DNA from: an uncultured Hyphomicrobiales bacterium
Lineage (GTDB): Bacteria; Pseudomonadota; Alphaproteobacteria; Rhizobiales; Rhizobiaceae
Direction of reading: 5' to 3'
Assembly (NCBI GenBank): GCA_943914405.1
Contig: CALUBX010000177.1
Coordinates: 1 to 10,226, forward strand
Length of the DNA: 10,226 bases
The position numbers and the translations under genes were made by a program. Of this stretch, positions 1 to 6,346 are shown in pieces. The notes below the pieces were generated by a model. That model did no database searches and was not told the DNA's origin. It saw nothing but the letters and a program-made list of their open reading frames with translations. Every line of letters begins with the position of its first letter. Position 1 is the stretch's first letter.

Positions 1-469
1 TCGGTGCGCCGATCGCATTAGCCAGCGCACTGAAGATCATGAACAGGCCGACCATGCGCCCGCGATAATCCTTGGGGAACCACAGAGTGAGCAGGTAGAG
101 CACGCCGGGGAAGAAGCCGGCTTCGGCGAGGCCGAGCAGGAAGCGCAGGATATAGAACATGGTGGCGTTCTGCGTGAAGGCGAGCGCGATCGTCACCAGA
201 CCCCAGGAAATCATGATGCGGGCGAACCAGCGGCTCGCGCCAAAGCGTTCCAGAAAGAGATTGCTCGGCACTTCGAAGATGAAATAGCCGATGAAGAAGA
301 GGGACGCGCCCAGCCCGAAGGCATATTCGCTCATCTGCAGCGCATCGACCATCTGCAGCTTGGCGAAACTCACATTCTGCCGGTCGATATAGGCGATGAG
401 GTAGAGGATGCCGAGAAAGGGCATCAGCCGCCAGGTTATCTTGGAAATCAGTTTTTGCTCGGAAACCAC
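1..469 (-). CDS. MFS transporter, ACS-like family (N-terminal part, cut by window edge)
   Basis: Inner-membrane secondary transporter of the major facilitator superfamily; the first 156 residues are visible and the rest lies beyond base 1. The start is a GTG at 469-467 with GGGAG (481-477) seven bases upstream. The N-terminus carries the LMPFLGILYLIAYIDRQNVSFA segment, where helix 1 runs into the D-R-x-N motif typical of the anion:cation symporter (tartrate, phthalate or glucarate-like) group. Next come helix 2 (FFIGYFIFEVPSNLFLERFG, with the usual P-S-N and the helix 2-3 loop), helix 3-4 and a C-terminal RFLLGLAEAGFFPG motif, a hallmark of this family. The substrate cannot be told from this fragment; organic acids such as tartrate or phthalate-type anions are common in the family. 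It is divergent from the heme oxygenase gene. The family call is firm, the substrate unknown. Confidence 0.88.
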   Translation of the reverse strand, partial: MVSEQKLISKITWRLMPFLGILYLIAYIDRQNVSFAKLQMVDALQMSEYAFGLGASLFFIGYFIFEVPSNLFLERFGASRWFARIMISWGLVTIALAFTQNATMFYILRFLLGLAEAGFFPGVLYLLTLWFPKDYRGRMVGLFMIFSALANAIGAP

Positions 470-616
470 TTTATATCTCCCGGCCTCGGCGGCCAAACAC
501 GCGAACTTGAGAGGGAATTAGGTTTCGGCAGCATGGCGGCAAGTGGAGAACGTGCCTCGGTCCGCACCGCCCCTCGGGTCGCAGCAGCATTTGACAGTTT
601 GCGTAGGAGGTCCGAT
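470..616. promoter_or_regulatory. Divergent intergenic region between MFS transporter and heme oxygenase
   Basis: These 147 bases must hold the start signals of both divergent genes. The two ribosome binding sites are clear (GGGAG at 481-477 on the minus strand, AGGAGG at 605-610 on the plus strand). No convincing -35/-10 pair stands out on either strand. An exact TTGACA occurs at 591-596, but it lies almost on the ribosome binding site. I saw no Irr-type (ICE) or RirA-type palindrome here, although heme oxygenase genes in rhizobia are often iron-regulated. That a promoter is present is inferred from the gene arrangement only. Confidence 0.4.
605..610 (+). promoter_or_regulatory. Ribosome binding site of the heme oxygenase gene
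   Basis: AGGAGG, a full anti-16S match, sits six bases before the ATG at 617. This decides the start: the frame stays open upstream to an ATG at 455, but that longer form would run into the transporter's 5' end and has no comparable site. A second in-frame ATG at 626 would be 15 bases from the site, which is too far. Confidence 0.8.
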
Positions 617-1213
617 ATGGGGTCCATGGATATCGATAGCCCACCCCTCGCCCAGACCCGGATCCAGCGGCTCAAGGCCCGGACGGACGCCACCCATCGG
701 AAACTCGATCAGCGGATCATGAGCGCCGACCCCTTCGGGAGCCGTGAGCGATATCGGTTGTTTCTTGAGGTCCAGCATCAGTTCCATGCGGACGTCGCGC
801 CCCTTTACGCCGCGGCTGATCTCAACCGGCTCCTGCCGGGCCTTGCGGAGCGTTGCCGCCTTGAGGCATTGCGTCGGGACATTGCAGACCTTTCCGGCGC
901 CCAAGCCCCGGCGCTCGTGGCGCAGCCACCGCGGCTTGATACGCCGCAGGCGCTCGGCTGGGTCTATGTGGCGGAAGGCTCCAATCTCGGTGCCGCCTTT
1001 CTCCTGAAGGAGGCCGAGAAGCTCGGCCTGTCGGAAGAGTTCGGCGCCCGGCACCTGGCCGGTCACCCGGCCGGGCGCGGCCTGCACTGGCGAAACTTTG
1101 TGGCCGCTTTCAACGAGCTGCCTCTTTCGGTAGAGGAAGAGGCGCAGGCTGCCGAGGGCGCAAGCGCCGCCTTCCGTCGCGTTCATGCGCTGGTGGATGA
1201 CGTTTTCGCCTGA
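617..1213 (+). CDS. Biliverdin-producing heme oxygenase
   Basis: Cytoplasmic heme oxygenase, predicted to open heme to biliverdin, CO and free iron using electrons from a reductase; 198 residues, the usual size of bacterial HemO/BphO proteins. The N-terminal motif LKARTDATHRKLD places the proximal heme ligand at His27. The distal-helix motif E120-G-S-N-L-G125 lies in GWVYVAEGSNLGA and matches the family's glycine-rich distal helix (E-G-S-x-L-G). The start is set by AGGAGG at 605-610. Roles known for the family are iron release from heme and supply of biliverdin to bacteriophytochromes; no phytochrome gene is visible nearby, so iron recycling or heme-iron use seems the simpler guess. It stands alone, divergent from an MFS transporter and followed by about 850 bases without a gene. 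The family assignment rests on these two motifs and the length. Confidence 0.85.
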   Translation: MGSMDIDSPPLAQTRIQRLKARTDATHRKLDQRIMSADPFGSRERYRLFLEVQHQFHADVAPLYAAADLNRLLPGLAERCRLEALRRDIADLSGAQAPALVAQPPRLDTPQALGWVYVAEGSNLGAAFLLKEAEKLGLSEEFGARHLAGHPAGRGLHWRNFVAAFNELPLSVEEEAQAAEGASAAFRRVHALVDDVFA

Positions 1214-1220
1214 GGGAAGT

Positions 1221-1247
1221 GTAAGGCTTTCGGTAGCGCCCCCTTAC
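1221..1247 (+). terminator. Possible weak stem-loop after the heme oxygenase gene
   Basis: GTAAGG (1221-1226) and CCTTAC (1242-1247) form a perfect 6-base stem around a 15-base loop, beginning seven bases after the stop codon. No T-run follows, so an intrinsic terminator is doubtful; it may only protect the transcript's 3' end or be chance. Confidence 0.25.
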
Positions 1248-1271
1248 GAATGGATGACGATCCTTACCCCA

Positions 1272-1418
1272 CCGTCATTCCTGTGCTTGTCACAGGAATC
1301 CAGCAGCGCCGCGTCGGCGGCGCAGAAGACACTTGTTTCGAGGGGTAGACACGACCAGATGGTTCTCTCGCCCTGCAGACGCAGGGCGGCTGGATCCCGG
1401 CTCAAGGCCGGGATGACG
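1272..1418. repeat. Mosaic palindromic intergenic repeat (RIME-like)
   Basis: The outer arms are imperfect inverted copies: CGTCATTCC (from 1273) against GGGATGACG (to 1418), and GGAATCCAGC (1295-1304) against GCTGGATCCC (1389-1398). Each arm folds on itself: CCTGTG/CACAGG (1280-1296) on the left and an 8-base stem ATCCCGGC/GCCGGGAT (1394-1414) on the right. Between them are a GCGCCG/CGGCGC hairpin (1306-1323) and CCCTGC/GCAGGG (1371-1386). A pair of facing palindromes with ends of the CGTCAT...ATGACG type is a form I recognise from dispersed intergenic elements of Rhizobiales, such as the RIME class. The exact family name is not certain. Confidence 0.6.
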
Positions 1419-1565
1419 AAGAGAGAGGTTTTGCTTCCTCTCCGGCCGCGCCTGAGGGGATATTTGAAGGCCCGCAGCCAATCTTTTCAGTCAGTTGATG
1501 ACGCCGACATCCTCACGGTTTCGATCCATGTGTAAAATTCCCACGCTTCCGTCGCCGGAGTGTTT

Positions 1566-1603
1566 CGCGAGACGTTCGCGGGCAGGCGGAAGCCGGCGCT
1601 TCC
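1566..1603. repeat. Two small adjacent hairpins
   Basis: CGCGA/TCGCG (1566-1570 and 1576-1580) and GGAAGC/GCTTCC (1588-1593 and 1598-1603, loop of four) form two short perfect stems side by side. They lie in the gene-free stretch and have no T-run. They may be a decayed piece of another repeat; nothing shows a function. Confidence 0.3.
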
Positions 1604-1737
1604 ATTCGAACCGTAACGTGCGGGGAGGGTGGAAGAGGTGAAAGCCATGGAAGGGAAACGGGCAATCAGTTTTCTTCCTATCAAGTCTCCCCCTGGCAGC
1701 CATGCCGGGTTCGGTTGAGCCGTGCAAGTGGCGAGCC

Positions 1738-1780
1738 CGTCTCGAAAGGATGGGCGCGAATGAGGCCACGCAGCGAGACG
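1738..1780. repeat. Inverted repeat CGTCTCG...CGAGACG, degenerate rhizobial palindrome
   Basis: A perfect 7-base inverted repeat (1738-1744 against 1774-1780) encloses 29 bases. Read on the minus strand, the segment runs CCATCCTTTCGAGACGGGCT, which resembles the abundant palindromic repeat of Rhizobiales with CATCCT-TCGAGACG at its ends. It seems to be a worn copy. The resemblance is from memory, not from a search. Confidence 0.4.
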
Positions 1781-1826
1781 AGGCGGTCACCTGTAGGGGC
1801 CGGAAGCCCTGAGAGAACGCCGAAGG

Positions 1827-1883
1827 CCACGCGACTGCGGAGCCACCGATACAAAAACAAAGTGAGGTTCCGCAGTCGCGTGG
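1827..1883. repeat. Perfect 15-base inverted repeat with A-rich loop
   Basis: CCACGCGACTGCGGA (1827-1841) is an exact reverse complement of 1869-1883. The stem can be extended inward by G-T, C-G and C-G pairs to 18 positions, leaving a 21-base A-rich loop (1845-1865). This is the strongest hairpin in the window. It lies about 190 bases before dapF and has no T-run on either side, so it is not an ordinary terminator. It may be a mobile palindromic repeat, a structured part of a leader RNA or the remnant of an element end. Confidence 0.65.
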
Positions 1884-1894
1884 GCTCTCCATGG

Positions 1895-1941
1895 CGCAGC
1901 GTCCCGAAAAGTGGCACCCGGTTTTCGGACAAGCCGCTGCG
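1895..1941. repeat. Palindromic repeat with CCCGAAAA/TTTTCGG core
   Basis: The outer stem CGCAGCG (1895-1901) pairs with CGCTGCG (1935-1941). The inner stem TCCCGAAAA (1902-1910) pairs with TTTTCGGA (1922-1929) with one bulged C. The core GTCCCGAAAAGTGG...GGTTTTCGGAC is a sequence I recognise as very common between genes in Rhizobium, Agrobacterium and Mesorhizobium, often mistaken for part of small hypothetical proteins. That it is a dispersed repeat rests on recall; the palindrome itself is visible. Confidence 0.6.
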
Positions 1942-1962
1942 AAACGAACATTATCAGCCGCA

Positions 1963-1999
1963 GGCGGGGACGCCGCGCGAACGAGAGCGCGTGTCCGCC
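1963..1999 (+). repeat. Imperfect GC-rich hairpin upstream of dapF
   Basis: GGCGG (1963-1967) pairs with CCGCC (1995-1999), then AC with GT, then CGCGC (1974-1978) with GCGCG (1987-1991), around the loop GAACGAGA, with small bulges. It is the fourth palindrome in a row before dapF and ends 71 bases before its start codon. A further short CGCC/GGCG stem follows at 2031-2042. If transcribed, these would form a highly folded leader. No known riboswitch is recognised. Confidence 0.35.
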
Positions 2000-2070
2000 A
2001 CTGGTAATTGGGTCGGCTTTCGGCCATATACGCCTGAAGGCGGGCCCCGGCCCAGCAATGGATGAGCGTC

Positions 2071-2973
2071 ATGGCAGAGCAGGTCGAATTCGCGAAGATG
2101 AACGGGCTTGGCAACAAGATCCTCGTCGTCGACATGCGCGGCCGCACGGACAAGGTCACGCCGGAAGCCGCGATCGCGCTCAATGCCGATCCGGCCACAC
2201 AGTTCGACCAGATCATGGCGATCCACGATCCCAAGGCGAACGGGACGGATGCCTGGATCGACATCCTCAATTCGGACGGGTCGACGGCGCAGGCCTGCGG
2301 CAATGGCACCCGTTGTGTGGTGCAGGCGCTCGCCGCCGAGACGGGCCGCAAGACCTTCACCTTCCAGACGGTCGCCGGCATTCTCAATGCGCAGGAGCAT
2401 GAAGACGGTACGATCTCGGTCGATATGGGTCGGCCGGTATTTGCATGGGACAAGATCCCGCTTTCCGAAGAGTTTTTCGACACAAGCCGCATCGAGCTGC
2501 AGATCGGGCCGATCGACGCGCCTGTGCTGCATTCGCCTTCCGCCATGTCCATGGGCAACCCCCATGCTGTCTTCTGGGTGGACCGCGATCCGATGGAGTT
2601 CGACCTCGACCGTTTTGGACCGCTGCTCGAAAACCATCCGATGTTTCCGGAAAAGGCCAATATCACGCTCGCTCAGGTGACGTCCGACAGTGCCTTGCGG
2701 ACCCGCACCTGGGAACGCGGCGCTGGCCTGACGCTCGCCTGCGGTTCGGCTGCCTGCGCCGCTGCCGTTTCCGCTGCCCGCACCGGGCGCACCGGCCGCA
2801 CAGTCACGATCGACGTCGCATCTGCACCGACCCGCCAGCCGCTGGTGATCGACTGGCGCCCCGATGATCACGTGGTGATGACCGGCCCGGCCGAATGGGA
2901 GTGGTCCGGCACGCTCGATCCGGCAAGCGGCATTTTCAAACGCGATGCGGAGCCGGAGGCTCGCGCCCGGTGA
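2071..2973 (+). CDS. dapF: Diaminopimelate epimerase
   Basis: Cytoplasmic, cofactor-free epimerase that turns LL-diaminopimelate into meso-diaminopimelate for lysine and peptidoglycan synthesis. About 300 residues, a little longer than the family's usual ~275. Both catalytic cysteines are present: Cys76 in ACGNGTRC and Cys224 in ERGAGLTLACGSAACA. The N-terminal signature reads FAKMNGLGNKILVVDMRGR; the common family form is GLGND, so Lys replaces the usual Asp, which I believe is a rhizobial trait. The ATG at 2071 is chosen because it leaves only six residues before the conserved FAKMNG block. An in-frame ATG at 2062 is possible, and neither has a strong ribosome binding site (a weak GGATGAG lies at 2060-2066). 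The 3' end overlaps mtaB by four bases. This is likely the first gene of the operon. Confidence 0.95.
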   Translation: MAEQVEFAKMNGLGNKILVVDMRGRTDKVTPEAAIALNADPATQFDQIMAIHDPKANGTDAWIDILNSDGSTAQACGNGTRCVVQALAAETGRKTFTFQTVAGILNAQEHEDGTISVDMGRPVFAWDKIPLSEEFFDTSRIELQIGPIDAPVLHSPSAMSMGNPHAVFWVDRDPMEFDLDRFGPLLENHPMFPEKANITLAQVTSDSALRTRTWERGAGLTLACGSAACAAAVSAARTGRTGRTVTIDVASAPTRQPLVIDWRPDDHVVMTGPAEWEWSGTLDPASGIFKRDAEPEARAR

Positions 2974-4253
2974 GCGGCGTCGAGGTCATCACCTTCGGCT
3001 GCCGCCTCAACACCTATGAGTCGGAAGTGATGCGCGCGCAGGCCGAAAAGGCCGGCCTCAACAATGCCGTGCTCGTCAATACCTGCGCCGTCACCGGCGA
3101 GGCCGTGCGCCAGGCACGGCAGGCCATCCGGCGGGCACGCCGCGACAATCCGCATGCCCGCATCATCGTCACCGGATGCGCCGCCCAGACGGAAAAGCAG
3201 ATCTTTGCCGAGATGCCGGAAGTGGATGCCGTGCTCGGCAACGAGGAGAAGCTCCAGAGCGCCTCTTACCGGGCGCTGCCCGATTTCGGCGTCTCGGCGG
3301 AAGAGAAGCTGCGCGTCAACGACATCATGAGCGTCAAGGCGACCGCGCCGCAGATGGTCAAGCATATCGATGGCCATGTCCGCGCCTTCATCCAGGTGCA
3401 GAATGGGTGCGATCACCGCTGCACCTTCTGCATCATTCCCTATGGCCGCGGCAATTCCCGCTCCGTTCCGATGGGCGCTGTGGTGGAGCAGGCGCGCAAG
3501 CTGGTGGAAGCCGGGTATCGCGAGATCGTGCTGACCGGTGTCGATGCCACCAGCTACGGCGCCGATCTGCCGGGGCAGCCTTCGCTCGGATATCTGGCCA
3601 AGACATTGCTGCGCCAGGTGCCGGACATCCTGCGGCTGCGCCTCTCTTCCATCGACAGCATTGAGGCGGACAAGCACCTTTGGGACCTGATCGCCGACGA
3701 GCCCCGCTTCATGCCGCATCTGCACCTTTCCCTGCAGCATGGCGATGACCTGATCCTCAAGCGGATGAAGCGGCGCCACAGCCGCGCCGCTGCGCTCGCC
3801 TTTACCGAGCAGGCGCGGCGCCTGCGGCCCGAGATCGCCTTCGGCGCCGACATGATCGCCGGGTTTCCGACGGAAACGGAGGAGATGGCCGAGAATGCCG
3901 CGACGCTCGCGGAAGAGGCCGGTATCTCCTTCCTCCACGTTTTTCCCTACAGCCCGCGCCCCGGAACGCCGGCGGCGCGCATGCCGCAGCTCGACCGGGC
4001 GCTGGTCAAGGAAAGGGCGGCCCGGCTTCGCGCCTGTGGCGAAACCCTGCAGCGCGCCCATCTCACGCGGATGGTCGGCACGGAGCAGACGGTCATCGTC
4101 GAGATGAACGGCATGGCGCATACGGAAAACTTTTCGCTGGTTGCCGCACCGGGGCTTATTCCCCGGACGCTTCAGCGCGTTATCATTACCGGTCATAACG
4201 GCCGGCATCTCGATATGCAGGTTTCTCCCGCAGAAGCGTCGCGGGCAGCGTAA
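2970..4253 (+). CDS. mtaB: tRNA t6A37 methylthiotransferase MtaB
   Basis: Radical-SAM enzyme that adds a methylthio group to C2 of N6-threonylcarbamoyladenosine at tRNA position 37, giving ms2t6A, which helps decoding of ANN codons. 427 residues. The N-terminal methylthiotransferase domain has its three cluster cysteines at Cys11 (FGCRLNTYES), Cys39 (NTCAVT) and Cys70 (TGCAAQ). The radical-SAM domain has the C-x3-C-x2-C motif at Cys147, Cys151 and Cys154 (NGCDHRCTFC), and a TRAM-like C-terminal segment follows from about 370. GCRLN followed by YES separates MtaB from MiaB and RimO. The start is GTG at 2970, overlapping the dapF stop as GTGA, with GGAGG at 2955-2959. The frame is open further upstream, but those residues are not family-like. 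The overlap implies translational coupling to dapF. Confidence 0.92.
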   Translation: MSGVEVITFGCRLNTYESEVMRAQAEKAGLNNAVLVNTCAVTGEAVRQARQAIRRARRDNPHARIIVTGCAAQTEKQIFAEMPEVDAVLGNEEKLQSASYRALPDFGVSAEEKLRVNDIMSVKATAPQMVKHIDGHVRAFIQVQNGCDHRCTFCIIPYGRGNSRSVPMGAVVEQARKLVEAGYREIVLTGVDATSYGADLPGQPSLGYLAKTLLRQVPDILRLRLSSIDSIEADKHLWDLIADEPRFMPHLHLSLQHGDDLILKRMKRRHSRAAALAFTEQARRLRPEIAFGADMIAGFPTETEEMAENAATLAEEAGISFLHVFPYSPRPGTPAARMPQLDRALVKERAARLRACGETLQRAHLTRMVGTEQTVIVEMNGMAHTENFSLVAAPGLIPRTLQRVIITGHNGRHLDMQVSPAEASRAA

Positions 4254-4270
4254 CCGGAACGGATTTTTCA

Positions 4271-5638
4271 ATGGCGTTGAGTTTCATCAAGCGGGTCTTC
4301 ACCTTCGGCGATGCGCCGGCCGATCAGGGAGAGCAGGTCGTCCCGCGGACGGAAGAGGCCGTCGCCATCGAGGCGGAACTGGAGCCGAAACCCCGCCAGG
4401 AAGACCTGCCCGTCGCGCCCGTCGATCCGGTCGCGCCGGTGGAGATGGAAACCGCCGGCGGCCCGGCGGGTGATGAGGCGGCGGACGCTGCGACTGGTGA
4501 AGACGAAGCATCCACTCTGCTTCCCGGCGTGGAGGAAACCTCCGAACTGGGAGTGGTGCCCCTGTCGCTGCTAGAGGCAGAAGCGGAGGCGGGAAAGACC
4601 GAGGCTCCGATTTCCGCCGAGAACGCTGCCACTCGCACAGCAGAGCCCGCGCTTCCCAAGGGTTTCGCCGCTGCGACCAAGGACGAGGCCGAGGTGGTTT
4701 CGCCCATCCAGGTGCCCACACTGTCCTGGTTCCAGCGCCTACGCGCCGGCCTTGCCCGCACATCGTCGCAGCTGACCGGGCAGATCACCGCACTGTTTAC
4801 CAAGCGCAAGCTGGACGACGACACTCTGGAAGAGCTGGAAGACCTGTTGATCCAGGCCGATCTCGGGGTCGAGACCGCCATGCGCATCACCGGTGCCCTA
4901 TCCTCAGAGCGCTATGGCAAGGATGTCTCCGGGGACGATGTCTCGCGCATTATGGCCGGCGAGATCACCAAGGTGCTGTCGCCGGTCGCCAAGCCGCTGC
5001 AGCTCGATCTCAACCACAAGCCGCATGTGATCCTCGTCGTCGGCGTCAATGGCACGGGCAAGACCACGACGATCGGCAAGCTGGCCGCGAAGCTGTCGGG
5101 CGCGGGCCTCAAGGTCATGCTGGCGGCTGGCGATACGTTCCGCGCAGCGGCTATCGAGCAGCTGAAGATCTGGGCGGACCGGACCGGCTCGCAATTCATC
5201 GGCACCAAGCTCGGCGCGGATGCCGCCGGTCTCGCTTACGACGCCTATGAGCAGGCCCGGGCCAACAAGTCCGATGTGCTGATCATCGACACGGCCGGCC
5301 GGCTGCAGAACCGAGCGGAGCTGATGGCGGAGCTGGAAAAGATCGTTCGGGTTCTCGGAAAGCTCGATCCCGACGCGCCGCACACGGTGCTGCAGACGCT
5401 GGACGCCACAACGGGGCAGAATGCGCTGCAACAGGTAGAGATCTTCCGCAACGTAGCCGGTGTCAGCGGCCTCATCATGACAAAGCTGGATGGCACGGCG
5501 CGGGGCGGCATTCTGGTCGCCATCGCTGCCAAGCATAAGCTCCCAGTCTACTTCATCGGCGTCGGCGAAGGCGTGGACGATCTGGAACCCTTCGAGGCGG
5601 ATGATTTTGCCCGGGCCATTGCGGGTTTGACGCATTGA
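4271..5638 (+). CDS. ftsY: Signal recognition particle receptor FtsY
   Basis: SRP receptor GTPase that docks ribosome-nascent chain-SRP complexes at the inner membrane and hands them to SecYEG or YidC. 455 residues in three parts. Residues 1 to about 150 are a long acidic A region rich in Glu, Ala and Pro with low-complexity E/A/P runs. The helical N domain starts near Leu151 (LSWFQRLRAGL). The G domain has the P-loop GVNGTGKTTT at 258-267, DTAGR at 340-344 and TKLDG at 404-408, and ends with the glycine-rich VGEGVDDLEPF closing element. The start ATG follows GGAACGGA with a 17-base gap after mtaB. The acidic A region is variable between species and probably aids membrane association. All GTPase motifs are intact. 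Confidence 0.97.
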   Translation: MALSFIKRVFTFGDAPADQGEQVVPRTEEAVAIEAELEPKPRQEDLPVAPVDPVAPVEMETAGGPAGDEAADAATGEDEASTLLPGVEETSELGVVPLSLLEAEAEAGKTEAPISAENAATRTAEPALPKGFAAATKDEAEVVSPIQVPTLSWFQRLRAGLARTSSQLTGQITALFTKRKLDDDTLEELEDLLIQADLGVETAMRITGALSSERYGKDVSGDDVSRIMAGEITKVLSPVAKPLQLDLNHKPHVILVVGVNGTGKTTTIGKLAAKLSGAGLKVMLAAGDTFRAAAIEQLKIWADRTGSQFIGTKLGADAAGLAYDAYEQARANKSDVLIIDTAGRLQNRAELMAELEKIVRVLGKLDPDAPHTVLQTLDATTGQNALQQVEIFRNVAGVSGLIMTKLDGTARGGILVAIAAKHKLPVYFIGVGEGVDDLEPFEADDFARAIAGLTH

Positions 5639-5655
5639 TGACACAGAAGAGCGGT

Positions 5656-5669
5656 CTGGCTTCGGCCAG
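5656..5669 (+). other. Small UUCG-tetraloop hairpin between ftsY and yciB
   Basis: CTGGC (5656-5660), loop TTCG, GCCAG (5665-5669): a perfect 5-base stem closed by an extra-stable C(UUCG)G tetraloop, starting 18 bases after the ftsY stop. It is followed by TGTTT only, not a real T-run. It may be a processing or RNase-stability signal, or a leaky terminator between ftsY and yciB. Confidence 0.4.
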
Positions 5670-5698
5670 TGTTTCAGATGCCTGATAAGTTGGAGCCC

Positions 5699-6346
5699 AT
5701 GCAGACCATCGAAAGCGATATCACGCCGACCAAGGAAGAAAAGCAGCATCCCATGCTGAAGCTTGCTTTGGAGCTCGGCCCGCTTCTGGTGTTCTTCTTC
5801 GGCAATCTGCGGGGCGAGTGGCTGGTTGCCAAGTTTCCGGCGCTATCCGCCGTCGGCGGGCCGCTCCTTGTTGCTACCGCGCTGTTCATGGCTGCGACGG
5901 TCGTATCGCTGATCGTGTCCAAGATCATCTTCCACCATCTGCCGGTGATGCCGCTGGTGTCTGGCGCCGTCGTTCTCATCTTCGGATCACTGTCCATCTG
6001 GCTGCAGGACGAAACCTTCATCAAGATGAAGCCGACCATCGTCAACACGCTGTTTGGCGTGGCGCTGCTGGTCGGGCTGCTGTTCGGGCGTTCGCTGCTG
6101 GGCTATGTCTTCAATGCCGCCTTCCAGCTGGATGAAACGGGATGGAAGAAGCTCACCCTGCGCTGGGGCCTGTTCTTCCTGGTGCTCGCCGTGCTCAACG
6201 AGGTGGTCTGGCGCAATTTTTCGGATGCCGTCTGGGTCAACTTCAAGGTCTGGGGCACCATGCCCATCACCATCCTCTTTACGCTGGCGCAGATGCCGCT
6301 GATCATGCGCCACACAATCCCTGAGCAGGCCGAGGGCGAGAAGTGA
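5699..6346 (+). CDS. yciB: Inner-membrane septation protein A family (YciB/IspZ)
   Basis: Polytopic inner-membrane protein of the YciB (IspZ, septation protein A) family, linked to cell division and envelope integrity in other bacteria; its biochemical role is not settled. 215 residues from the ATG at 5699. Family marks are LELGPLLVFFFGN near the N-terminus, SIWLQDETFIKMKPTIVN in the middle, then WKKLTLRWGLFF, LNEVVWR and the C-terminal FKVWGTMPITILF. About five hydrophobic segments are visible. The start is uncertain: ATG 5699 has GGAG only three bases upstream, while GTG 5669 and ATG 5678 are in frame and add ten or seven residues without a better site. It ends in a GTGA overlap with the DUF2585 gene. 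Its place after ftsY suggests shared supply with membrane biogenesis genes; this is inference. Confidence 0.9.
   Translation: MQTIESDITPTKEEKQHPMLKLALELGPLLVFFFGNLRGEWLVAKFPALSAVGGPLLVATALFMAATVVSLIVSKIIFHHLPVMPLVSGAVVLIFGSLSIWLQDETFIKMKPTIVNTLFGVALLVGLLFGRSLLGYVFNAAFQLDETGWKKLTLRWGLFFLVLAVLNEVVWRNFSDAVWVNFKVWGTMPITILFTLAQMPLIMRHTIPEQAEGEK

Larger units (their letters stand above)
1214..2070. other. Long intergenic region, repeat-rich, no convincing gene
   Basis: About 850 bases between the heme oxygenase and dapF. Reading frames exist on both strands, but none combines a ribosome binding site, family-like protein sequence and rhizobial codon choice. The content is repetitive and palindromic: a mosaic element at 1272-1418, small hairpins near 1566-1603, then inverted repeats at 1738-1780, 1827-1883, 1895-1941 and 1963-1999. 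A dapF promoter should lie in the last part, but I could not pick out a good -35/-10 pair; TTGGGT at 2008 and TATACG at 2027 are only 13 bases apart. Confidence 0.6.

Noticed and set aside
455..616. In-frame 54-codon extension upstream of the heme oxygenase
   Set aside because: It overlaps the start of the divergent transporter gene, has no family-like residues and no ribosome binding site, whereas ATG 617 follows AGGAGG at ideal spacing.
470..616. Irr (ICE) or RirA-type iron operator in the heme oxygenase promoter
   Set aside because: I looked for the expected palindromes because of the gene's role, and found no acceptable match.
1487..1684. Small minus-strand frame of 65 codons, possible transposase or gene remnant
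   Set aside because: I saw no ribosome binding site and could not connect the protein sequence to any family; its end has a vaguely familiar look, but I cannot support a claim.
1681..1932. Small minus-strand frame of 83 codons in the gene-free stretch
   Set aside because: It is made almost wholly of the palindromic repeats (1738-1780, 1827-1883, 1895-1932), which often yield spurious small hypothetical proteins in rhizobia.
1942..2070. Lysine riboswitch or other known leader RNA for dapF
   Set aside because: The hairpins present do not match the conserved core of the lysine riboswitch or another leader I know.
1491..2666. Long open frame on the minus strand crossing the intergenic repeats and dapF
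   Set aside because: It runs antisense through the clearly real dapF and through palindromic repeats; the protein is Ser/Arg-rich with no family signature, as expected for a GC-rich shadow frame.
2868..4271. 467-residue open frame antisense to mtaB
   Set aside because: It is the mirror of a gene with all six MtaB cluster cysteines in place; the predicted protein is Arg/His/Gly-rich and family-less, a typical high-GC artefact.
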